A DNA stretch of 17,277 nt, taken from Candidatus Bathyarchaeota archaeon. Lineage in GTDB: Archaea; Thermoproteota; Bathyarchaeia; TCS64. The first letter of the stretch is position 1. Each line of letters opens with the position of its first letter. The notes below the pieces were generated by a model. It had not been told where the DNA came from. It ran no database searches and worked only from the letters and a program-made list of their open reading frames with translations. Position numbers and translations under genes: made by a program. Shown piece after piece: positions 1 to 5,228 of this stretch. The DNA is taken from the NCBI GenBank assembly GCA_014729945.1, contig WJJC01000103.1:1-17277 (forward strand), written 5' to 3'.

Positions 1-444
1 ATAGGGTGGTTCTTCACAGCACAGAGTATACTGAATCTAATTACACAGATACCAGCGGGAAAGTTAGCCGATAAATATGGTAGAAAAAAATTTGTGTTAT
101 ACTGCGTCTTTCTTATTCCCCTTTTCTATGCTCTCTGGTACTTTGTAAGTGACTGGAGAATTCTTCTTGTAACCAACTCTATTATGTTCGGACTATGGAG
201 CATGACTTGGCCAGGAACCCTAGCGCTACTCAGCGAATCAGTGCCTAGTGATCTACTAGGAGTAGCCTTTGGGGTACGAATGACAGGAGTAAGACTGGGT
301 TTCACAGTTGGCCCAATTATCAGTAGCTACTTCTACTCGAACTATTTCAACACATCCCCCTTCTTATCCGCAGCAGCAATAGCTACATTCGGAGTACTCT
401 TCGCCTATTTCCTACGAGACCAAGTATACGAACCAATTAAATAA
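1..444 (+). CDS. Major facilitator superfamily transporter, C-terminal fragment
   Basis: The reading frame is open from the first base, so the gene starts outside the window and only the last 147 residues are seen. Residues 20-30 read GKLADKYGRKK, the cytoplasmic-loop signature of major facilitator transporters (G-x-L-a-D-r-x-G-r-k). That motif occurs after TM2 and again after TM8. About 115 residues with roughly four hydrophobic segments follow, which fits the TM8-9 loop and TM9-12. The protein should be an inner-membrane secondary transporter; its substrate cannot be told. A GTG at 94 is an internal codon, not the start. The gene ends in TAA and is not part of the ribosomal cluster, being about 860 bp upstream of it. 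Confidence 0.78.
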   Translation: MGWFFTAQSILNLITQIPAGKLADKYGRKKFVLYCVFLIPLFYALWYFVSDWRILLVTNSIMFGLWSMTWPGTLALLSESVPSDLLGVAFGVRMTGVRLGFTVGPIISSYFYSNYFNTSPFLSAAAIATFGVLFAYFLRDQVYEPIK

Positions 445-467
445 TTACAACCAGAGTTCATTGGATA

Positions 468-845
468 AACCTCCCACCTAAATCATACACTTTTACATAA
501 AAGAATCCCCAGAACACACCCATATCTGATCTCGATCTATACAAAAAACGCATATCATCCGACAAAGTAAAGCGAACGCAACTCGACCAAATATTCGCCC
601 CCTATTCCATCATAACCCGCTTCAACATCGCCATCTTCATACAAGAACCCCCACACCTAGAAGAAACACCTTCAATCTAACACTCAGCAAATGAATGGGC
701 AAACAAATCACCATAATCATCAACTACTGCAAGTGTGTAGTAAAGACATTGAAACATAGTCTAAGAGGTATCCAATCAACAAGAGATACCAGAACTAACC
801 TATGAAATCCATTCTATGGATATTGTAGAATTCCTCAATAAATGA
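468..845 (+). pseudogene. Possible decayed protein gene (fragment 1)
   Basis: One frame (codons starting at 468, 501, 765 and so on) reads like real protein but is broken by stops at 498, 678 and later. Pieces such as DLDLYKKRISSDKVKRTQ and IFAPYSIITRFNIAIFIQEP (501-680), then EIPELTYEIHSMDIVEFLNK ending at TGA 843-845, have balanced, folded-protein-like composition unlike the A/C-rich DNA further right. No start codon is visible in the first piece. I do not recognise a family. The last piece overlaps the ATG of the next fragment as ATGA, a normal arrangement of co-transcribed genes, which supports former coding. Chance open reading in biased DNA remains possible. Confidence 0.25.
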
Positions 846-934
846 GCAAACCCATACTTTTAGTCGTTACTGAAATAAACCCCGAGTTAAAACCATCCCT
901 CAGCAAAAAAGCCCCAACTACAGACCCCCCCTAG
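842..934 (+). pseudogene. Possible truncated gene start (fragment 2)
   Basis: ATG at 842 opens a 30-codon frame beginning MSKPILLVVTEINPEL, which looks like a hydrophobic first beta-strand of a cytoplasmic protein. It ends at TAG 932-934, directly after a run of seven C (925-931), a likely slippage site. If one base were lost or gained there, the frame would continue only a few residues (LVGYSGGNP) before another stop. The ATG overlaps the stop of the preceding fragment (ATGA). It could be a remnant of a two-gene unit or a chance small frame. No family is recognised. Confidence 0.22.
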
Positions 935-950
935 TGGGGTACTCCGGGGG
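926..950. other. GC-rich hairpin in AT-rich spacer
   Basis: Five C (926-930) can pair with five G (946-950). Inside, AGT (933-935) can pair with ACT (941-943), leaving a 2x2 internal loop and a five-base top loop. An alternative fold pairs CCCC 928-931 with GGGG 936-939. It is the only GC run in the region, and its role is unknown. Confidence 0.3.
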
Positions 951-1246
951 AAACCCATAGAACAAGCCATTTAACTAAATAGACTCATAGAACAACCCTG
1001 TTCAGAAAAGATTCTAACCAAAACGGGCGCCTATTCAACCCAAAACAGGCATAAATACAAGGAAAAATACTATTAACACCACAAGAAACCAATACCTAAA
1101 TCCAAACCATCTCAAAAAATACAGTAACCATAACCAAGACCCCCCTAATAAAAAACCAGTATTCTAAACAAAAAAACTACAACCCATCACACCAAAAAAA
1201 ACACCTACTCCCCCAATACACATCACAAACAGACACCAGAGAATCC

Positions 1247-1253
1247 TTTAAAA
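1247..1253 (+). promoter_or_regulatory. TATA box of the uL3 promoter
   Basis: TTTAAAA within CTTTAAAAG is a good archaeal TATA-like box. With the usual TATA-to-start distance, transcription would begin near 1274-1280, giving a leader of about 25 nt before the uL3 ATG. It is the only such box close to the gene and follows the G-poor spacer. Confidence 0.5.
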
Positions 1254-1260
1254 GTGAGCC

Positions 1261-1299
1261 ATGTTGATTCCTTGTAGCTCTAAACAAGGAGTGTCACAT
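1261..1299 (+). promoter_or_regulatory. Inverted repeat overlapping the uL3 ribosome binding site
   Basis: TCCTTG (1269-1274) and CAAGGA (1285-1290) form a perfect 6-bp dyad with a 10-nt loop. The stem can be extended by T1268-G1291, A1267-T1292, G1266-C1295, T1265-A1296 and ATG 1261-1263 with CAT 1297-1299. The right arm contains the ribosome binding site AGGAGTG (1287-1293), 8 nt before the ATG. In RNA it would hide that site. In DNA it is centred near the predicted transcription start and could be an operator. Confidence 0.35.
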
Positions 1300-1301
1300 A
1301 A

Positions 1302-2312
1302 ATGCCAAGAACAAGATCACCAAAGCGAGGCTCACTAAGCTACTCACCACGCAAAAGAGCAAAAAATCCAAAGGGTAGAGTGAGTTATTGGCCAAAACTA
1401 GAGGGAGAACCCCAGCTAGCTGGCTTCGCTGGTTACAAGGCAGGCATGACTCACCTGTTCTACATAGAAGACAGAAGAAGAGTTCCTGAATACGGTCAAG
1501 AGGTAAAATCAGCCGCTACCGTAATCGACACTCCCCCCCTGCTGGTAGTAGCAGTAAGGGCATACAGAAAAACTCAGGACGGCTTACAAGCCATAACTGA
1601 GGCCTGGATGCAAAACCAGCCAAGAGACTTGCACAGGAAAATCACCTTTGCGACAGACCCTAGGCCAGATGAAAAGTTCGAGCAAATAGAAGAAAACATC
1701 GACAAGATAGCCGAATTAAGAATAATAGCGGCGACACAACCAAAAATGGCTAGCATACCACAGAAAACACCTGACCTTATGGAGATCCCAATATCTGGAG
1801 GAAACATAGAGGACCAGATTATCTATGCGAAAGAACTTTTCGGAAAAGAAGTAACGATAAACGATGTCTTCAACCCTGGAGAAGGAATAGATATTATAAG
1901 CGTTACAAAAGGCAAAGGATTCCAAGGTGAAGTAAAACGATGGGGAATAAGAATACGCCATCACAAATCAAGGAAAACAAAAAGAGGCGTAGCCTCAATA
2001 GGCCCATGGGTACCCAGAAGGGTAATGCCCCAAGTACCTAGGGCTGGACAGATGGGTTTCCATAACAGAACCGAATACAATAAACGAATCATGCTAATGG
2101 GAAATGACAACGAACGAATCAACCCAAAGAGCGGATTCAAAAACTATGGATTCGTAAACGGAGACTACCTGCTTCTTAAGGGAAGCGTACCTGGAGCAGC
2201 GAAACGATTAATCAAAATAAGGAAACCAGTAAGAGACCCATCCTACCCAGAAGAGACGCCACAGATAACATATCTACACACTGAATGGATGAAAGGAGGA
2301 GACACCCAGTGA
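1302..2312 (+). CDS. rpl3: Large ribosomal subunit protein uL3
   Basis: First gene of the S10-type block. uL3 binds 23S rRNA early in assembly and reaches the peptidyl-transferase centre. The 336 residues match the archaeal length. The N terminus is basic (MPRTRSPKRGSLSY), as is usual for archaeal/eukaryotic uL3. The family signatures TKGKGFQG (202-209), RRVMPQVPRAGQMGFHNRTE (239-258) and the basic HHKSRKTKRG segment (220-229) are present. The ATG at 1302 is preceded by AGGAGTG at 8 nt spacing and by a TATA box at 1247. The stop overlaps the GTG of uL4, so the two are translationally coupled. Nothing in the protein looks unusual. Confidence 0.97.
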   Translation: MPRTRSPKRGSLSYSPRKRAKNPKGRVSYWPKLEGEPQLAGFAGYKAGMTHLFYIEDRRRVPEYGQEVKSAATVIDTPPLLVVAVRAYRKTQDGLQAITEAWMQNQPRDLHRKITFATDPRPDEKFEQIEENIDKIAELRIIAATQPKMASIPQKTPDLMEIPISGGNIEDQIIYAKELFGKEVTINDVFNPGEGIDIISVTKGKGFQGEVKRWGIRIRHHKSRKTKRGVASIGPWVPRRVMPQVPRAGQMGFHNRTEYNKRIMLMGNDNERINPKSGFKNYGFVNGDYLLLKGSVPGAAKRLIKIRKPVRDPSYPEETPQITYLHTEWMKGGDTQ

Positions 2313-3073
2313 AAACACCAGTAATAAATCTCCAAAACGAGAATACAGACGAAGTAGATATTCCCCAAGTATTCAATACACCTGTCAGGCACGATGTAAT
2401 TAGAAGAGCGGTAATCGCCCTCCAAAGCACAAAATTCCAGCCACAAGGCAGAGACCCCATGGCAGGAAAGAGGACGACAGCAGAGTCCCGCGGAACAGGC
2501 CACGGCATAGCCCGAGTCCCAAGGCTCAAAGGAAGCAACAGAGCAGCCTTCGGTGTAAGCATCGTAGGCGGCCATCAAGCCTTCCCTCCACTCTCTGAGA
2601 AAGACATCGTAAAGCGAATCAACAAGAAGGAAAAAAGACTCGCGATAAGGTCGGGAATCGCAGCAACAGCTGTAAAGGAACTCGTAGAAAAACGTGGACA
2701 CAAAGTCCAACAGGTGGAACAACTGCCGATTGTAGTCAGCGATGAACTAGAATCCTTAGAAAAAACACGGGACGTACAAGACTTCTTAAAAGCACTGAAA
2801 ATCTGGAGCGATGTTGAACGCGCAGACCGGAGAACCGTAAGAGCTGGAAAAGGAAAAATGAGGGGCCGAAAACACAGGAAAGGAAAAGGCCCTCTCATAG
2901 TCATCGCAGAAGATAAAGGAATCAAACTAGCCGCAAGAAACATCCCCGGTGTAGAAGTAACAGAACTACACACTTTAAACGCGGAGATGCTTGCACCCGG
3001 AGCACATCCAGGAAGACTGATCATATGGACTCAGTCAGCTATAGAACAACTAGACGAGGTGTGGATGAAGTAA
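2309..3073 (+). CDS. rpl4: Large ribosomal subunit protein uL4
   Basis: uL4 is a 23S rRNA-binding protein whose extended loop lines the peptide exit tunnel. The chosen GTG (2309) overlaps the uL3 stop (GTGA) and has GGAGG at 2295-2299. It gives [16 protein letters not shown] and 254 residues, the archaeal size. An upstream ATG at 2285 lies inside uL3 and would add eight non-conserved residues. The loop region with [20 protein letters not shown] and the [19 protein letters not shown] segment is typical of archaeal/eukaryotic uL4. The C-terminal half includes [17 protein letters not shown]. The stop TAA shares one base with the ATG of uL23. Confidence 0.96.
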   Translation: MKTPVINLQNENTDEVDIPQVFNTPVRHDVIRRAVIALQSTKFQPQGRDPMAGKRTTAESRGTGHGIARVPRLKGSNRAAFGVSIVGGHQAFPPLSEKDIVKRINKKEKRLAIRSGIAATAVKELVEKRGHKVQQVEQLPIVVSDELESLEKTRDVQDFLKALKIWSDVERADRRTVRAGKGKMRGRKHRKGKGPLIVIAEDKGIKLAARNIPGVEVTELHTLNAEMLAPGAHPGRLIIWTQSAIEQLDEVWMK

Positions 3074-3333
3074 TGGATTCACATAAGGTTATTAAATTCC
3101 CAATGATGACAGAGCGTAGCGTCAACATGATAGAAGACGAAAATAAACTCGTATTCATAGTTGACATACGAGCAACTAAGGATGACATCAAAGCAGCTGT
3201 ACAAGAACTCTACGAAGTAGAAGCCACAACCGTAAACACGTTAATTACAAGCCAAGGCGAAAAGAAAGCCTTCGTAAGACTCAAAGACGAATTCGATGCA
3301 TCAGATGTCGCTATTCGTCTAGGAATCTTGTAG
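3073..3333 (+). CDS. rpl23: Large ribosomal subunit protein uL23
   Basis: uL23 sits at the tunnel exit and is a docking site for signal recognition particle and SecY. Starting at ATG 3073 (TAATG overlap with uL4) gives 86 residues beginning [16 protein letters not shown], exactly the archaeal size. A longer frame from 3025 lies inside uL4 and is not conserved. The family pattern [18 protein letters not shown], then [16 protein letters not shown] and [17 protein letters not shown] is complete, ending in the usual RLGIL. GAGGTG at 3056-3061 is the likely ribosome binding site. Confidence 0.95.
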   Translation: MDSHKVIKFPMMTERSVNMIEDENKLVFIVDIRATKDDIKAAVQELYEVEATTVNTLITSQGEKKAFVRLKDEFDASDVAIRLGIL

Positions 3334-3342
3334 GTGAAATAA

Positions 3343-4068
3343 ATGGGAAAGAAAATAAGAGTACAACGACGAGGACGCGGCGGACACCAATTCAAAGCCG
3401 CAAAAATGAACAAGATAGCCCCAGCTAAATACCCTGCAAAAACAGGAGAACTCAAAGAAGGATGCATAAAAGAACTAACACATGAACCAGGACGAGGCGC
3501 ACCATTAGCTTACATAGAATTCAAATCAGGTAAAGGATACTACACAACAGCTATCGAAGGAACCTCAGTAAACCAAGAAATACAAGTAGGACCAGATGCA
3601 CCACTAAAAGTAGGAAACGTACTACTCGTAGGAGACATACCAGAAGGAACCATGGTCTGCAATATAGAAATGAGGCCAGGAGACGGCGGGAAAATAGCAA
3701 AAGCAAGCGGCGCATTCGGAACAGTAATCGCACACACCGGAGACAAAACAACAGTAAGGCTTCCAAGTAAAAGAATAATCAGAATAAAAAACGAAGCAAG
3801 AGCAAGCATAGGAATCATTAGCGGTGGAGGACGAAAAGAAAAACCCTTTATGACTGCGGGTGAAAAACACCATGCAAAAAAAGCTAAAGGCCACAAGTTC
3901 CCAACTGCACACGGTGTTAAAATGCCAGCAGCTATGCACCCGCATGGTGGAGGACGACACAGAAGACCAGGTAAATCAACCACGGTTGGGAGAAATGCCC
4001 CTCCAGGAGCAAAGGTTGGCTTAATCGCATCTCGTAATAGTGGAAAGAGACAAAGGAGGAGAGGCTAA
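3343..4068 (+). CDS. rpl2: Large ribosomal subunit protein uL2
   Basis: uL2 binds 23S rRNA, helps join the subunits and is needed for peptidyl transfer. The 241 residues match archaeal uL2. The start ATG 3343 has AGGTGA (3332-3337) five bases upstream. The N terminus MGKKIRVQRRGRGGHQFKA is the archaeal/eukaryotic form. The functional loop near the C terminus, HPHGGGRHRRPGK (199-211) followed by TTVGRNAPPGAKVG, is intact, including the conserved histidines. The gene is strongly A-rich in third positions. A 36 bp gap with a palindrome separates it from uS19. Confidence 0.97.
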   Translation: MGKKIRVQRRGRGGHQFKAAKMNKIAPAKYPAKTGELKEGCIKELTHEPGRGAPLAYIEFKSGKGYYTTAIEGTSVNQEIQVGPDAPLKVGNVLLVGDIPEGTMVCNIEMRPGDGGKIAKASGAFGTVIAHTGDKTTVRLPSKRIIRIKNEARASIGIISGGGRKEKPFMTAGEKHHAKKAKGHKFPTAHGVKMPAAMHPHGGGRHRRPGKSTTVGRNAPPGAKVGLIASRNSGKRQRRRG

Positions 4069-4081
4069 GGGTTTAAAACCC
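4069..4081 (+). promoter_or_regulatory. Palindrome GGGTTT-A-AAACCC between uL2 and uS19
   Basis: A perfect 6-bp inverted repeat around one central base starts immediately after the uL2 stop. Its core TTTAAAA (4072-4078) is identical to the TATA box proposed for uL3, and the distance to the uS19 ATG (about 30 bp) would fit a leaderless internal promoter. It could equally be a small hairpin or chance. Confidence 0.25.
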
Positions 4082-4104
4082 GTGTCTCCATTAAGGTGAT
4101 AATA

Positions 4105-4488
4105 ATGCCTAAAGATTTCAAATACCGGGGAAAGACCGTTGAAGAGCTAAAATCCATGTCAATGGATGAATTCATAGAGTTACTCCCATCAAGAATGAGG
4201 AGAAGTCTAAGAAGAGGACTTAGCGAAGAACAGAGAATAGTACTAGAGAAACTTAGGAGAAATAACGATAAACCCGTCAGAACTCACGCAAGGGATTTGG
4301 TTATTATGCCAGAGATGCTTGGAAAGACAGTTCATTGCTATACTGGTCAAGAGTTCAGGGAGATTTCAATTAACGAGAAAATGCTAGGTCACTATCTAGG
4401 AGAATATGCCATTAGCATGACACCTGTTCGTCACGGAAGACCAGGAATCGGTGCATCCCGAAGCAGCATGTATATTCCTCTAAAGTAG
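4105..4488 (+). CDS. rps19: Small ribosomal subunit protein uS19
   Basis: uS19 lies in the head of the small subunit, near the A-site and the inter-subunit bridges. I chose ATG 4105, with AAGGTGAT at 4093-4100 as ribosome binding site, over GTG 4096 inside that site. This gives 127 residues starting MPKDFKYRGKTVEEL. The archaeal N-terminal part (LPSRMRRSLRRGLSEEQ) is followed by the core: KPVRTHARDLVIMPEMLG, GQEFREISINEKMLGHYLGE and the C-terminal RHGRPGIGASRSSMYIPLK. It is the last gene of block 1. In most archaea uL22 follows directly, but here a 278 bp spacer intervenes. Confidence 0.96.
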   Translation: MPKDFKYRGKTVEELKSMSMDEFIELLPSRMRRSLRRGLSEEQRIVLEKLRRNNDKPVRTHARDLVIMPEMLGKTVHCYTGQEFREISINEKMLGHYLGEYAISMTPVRHGRPGIGASRSSMYIPLK

Positions 4489-4506
4489 CTTTCAAATATC
4501 TTCATA

Positions 4507-4572
4507 TTTTTATATCAGATCAATAATCATAAAATATTGTTGTTTTTGTATAGCAACATGTATCTATTTTTT
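4507..4572 (+). terminator. T-run terminator after uS19
   Basis: Three T-runs on the + strand (T5 at 4507-4511, T5 at 4543-4547, T6 at 4567-4572) follow the uS19 stop within 85 bp. Archaeal RNA polymerase terminates at such T-runs without a required hairpin. A weak stem TGTTG/CAACA (4538-4542, 4554-4558) lies between the second and third runs. Confidence 0.42.
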
Positions 4573-4599
4573 AATAAGATATTATTAACTTATAGATAC
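4560..4599. other. 40-nt two-part hairpin
   Basis: GTATCTAT (4560-4567) pairs perfectly with ATAGATAC (4592-4599). Nested inside, TTAATAA (4571-4577) pairs perfectly with TTATTAA (4582-4588) around a GATA loop, with a 3x3 internal loop between the stems. That makes 15 base pairs in 40 nt. It reads the same on both strands in structure, so it could act as DNA (operator) or RNA. Confidence 0.55.
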
Positions 4600-4661
4600 G
4601 GGTAGAATTATAGTGTTTTCTAATATGACCCGTTTATACAAGCCACTAATAAAAAAGACAA

Positions 4662-4687
4662 TAATGACGTCATTAACCTAGTCATTA
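4662..4687. promoter_or_regulatory. Palindrome TAATGACGTCATTA with a third half-site
   Basis: Positions 4662-4675 form a perfect 14-bp palindrome made of two GTCATTA half-sites in opposite directions. A third identical GTCATTA lies at 4681-4687 in direct orientation, 12 bp from the second. The group ends about 36 bp upstream of the uL22 TATA box, a suitable place for an activator or repressor of block 2. The binding protein is unknown. Confidence 0.4.
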
Positions 4688-4723
4688 TCAAACTTCATCG
4701 AGTACTTATCTAAACATATACCT

Positions 4724-4732
4724 TTTTATATT
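4724..4732 (+). promoter_or_regulatory. TATA box of the uL22 promoter
   Basis: TTTTATATT within CTTTTTATATTAAG is a strong archaeal TATA-like box. Transcription would start near 4753, leaving a short leader that still includes GGTG (4758-4761), five bases before the uL22 ATG. It follows the operator-like repeats of the spacer and would drive the long block from uL22 to SecY. Confidence 0.55.
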
Positions 4733-4766
4733 AAGACGCGATTCAAGGTAGGCGAACGGTGCGTAT

Positions 4767-5228
4767 ATGCCATCTTGGAAATATTCAGTAGAAGGGCTAG
4801 ACCCTGAAACAACCGCAATAGCCAGCGGCAGGGATCTCAGAATAAAGCCTAAAGCAGCAAGAGAAATCTGTAATAAGCTAAAAGGAATGAGGCTTGAAAA
4901 AGCTAAAGTATTCCTAGAAGATGTAATCGATAAAAAACAAGCAGTGCCATACTATAGACACCGTAAAAAAGTCCCTCACAGGAAACAGTTACAGGGACAT
5001 GATGCAGGTAGATTCCCTGAGAAGGCAGCAGAAGAGATACTGAAAATATTAAATTCTGTGGAGGCTAACGCTGAGTTTAAAGGCTTATACGCAGACAGAC
5101 TGAGAATAATACACATGGCTGCCCAACGTGGCAGAGTTATTAGGAAATATATTCCACGAGCTTTTGGAAGAGCATCGCCATACTATAAACATCTAACACA
5201 TATCGAGGTCGCTGTCGAGGAATACTAA
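4767..5228 (+). CDS. rpl22: Large ribosomal subunit protein uL22
   Basis: uL22 binds 23S rRNA and its long hairpin lines the exit tunnel. At 153 residues it has the archaeal/eukaryotic length, with the typical N terminus (MPSWKYSVEGLDPETTAIAS) and the PYYRHRKKVPHRK segment (61-73) that bacteria lack. The C-terminal half contains the tunnel-hairpin region: AAQRGRVIRKYIPRAFGRAS, then HIEVAVEEY. First gene of block 2, with its own TATA box and a GGTG ribosome binding site. The stop TAA shares a base with the ATG of uS3. Confidence 0.96.
   Translation: MPSWKYSVEGLDPETTAIASGRDLRIKPKAAREICNKLKGMRLEKAKVFLEDVIDKKQAVPYYRHRKKVPHRKQLQGHDAGRFPEKAAEEILKILNSVEANAEFKGLYADRLRIIHMAAQRGRVIRKYIPRAFGRASPYYKHLTHIEVAVEEY

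Larger units (their letters stand above)
445..1301. other. Long intergenic region, A/C-rich and G-depleted
   Basis: This 857 bp stretch has no intact gene that I can support. The + strand is rich in A and C and very poor in G. In 1081-1200, for example, I count 35 C and 4 G, whereas the flanking ribosomal genes are purine-rich on the same strand. The left part (about 468-934) contains short coding-like fragments broken by stops. Small perfect inverted repeats occur at 723-741, 767-790 and 807-821. From 935 to about 1240 I see neither coding potential nor a tRNA. The last 60 bp carry the promoter and leader of the ribosomal cluster. Confidence 0.6.
4489..4766. other. AT-rich spacer that splits the ribosomal cluster
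   Basis: This 278 bp spacer separates uS19 from uL22 where archaeal clusters are usually continuous. No frame with coding character is seen. In order it holds T-runs, a long two-part hairpin (4560-4599), a short inverted repeat ACGGGT/ACCCGT (4598-4603, 4628-4633), a 14-bp palindrome plus a third half-site (4662-4687), and a TATA-like box. It probably ends one transcription unit and starts another under its own control. Confidence 0.65.

Noticed and set aside
695..805. Small frame of 36 codons starting MGKQITIIINYCKC
   Set aside because: No ribosome binding site, no recognisable family, and it overlaps another frame with equal claim. In low-G DNA frames of this size are common.
926..950. GC hairpin considered as part of a tRNA or rRNA fragment
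   Set aside because: No T-arm GTTC-type consensus, no acceptor stem partner and no CCA-like 3' end nearby. I see no tRNA in the whole window.
2285..2308. Earlier ATG for uL4 and the corresponding earlier ATG 3025 for uL23
   Set aside because: Both lie inside the upstream gene and add residues unlike the family. GTG 2309 and ATG 3073 give conserved N termini and normal overlaps.
1574..4000. Several long antisense frames opposite uL3, uL4 and uL2
   Set aside because: They lie fully inside confident ribosomal genes, have Cys/Phe/Ser-rich composition typical of reverse-complement reading of A-rich genes, and match no family.
4660..4690. GTCATTA repeats considered as CRISPR or mobile-element ends
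   Set aside because: Only three 7-bp units without regular spacers, no cas or transposase gene, and no target-site duplication. A regulatory site is the simpler reading.
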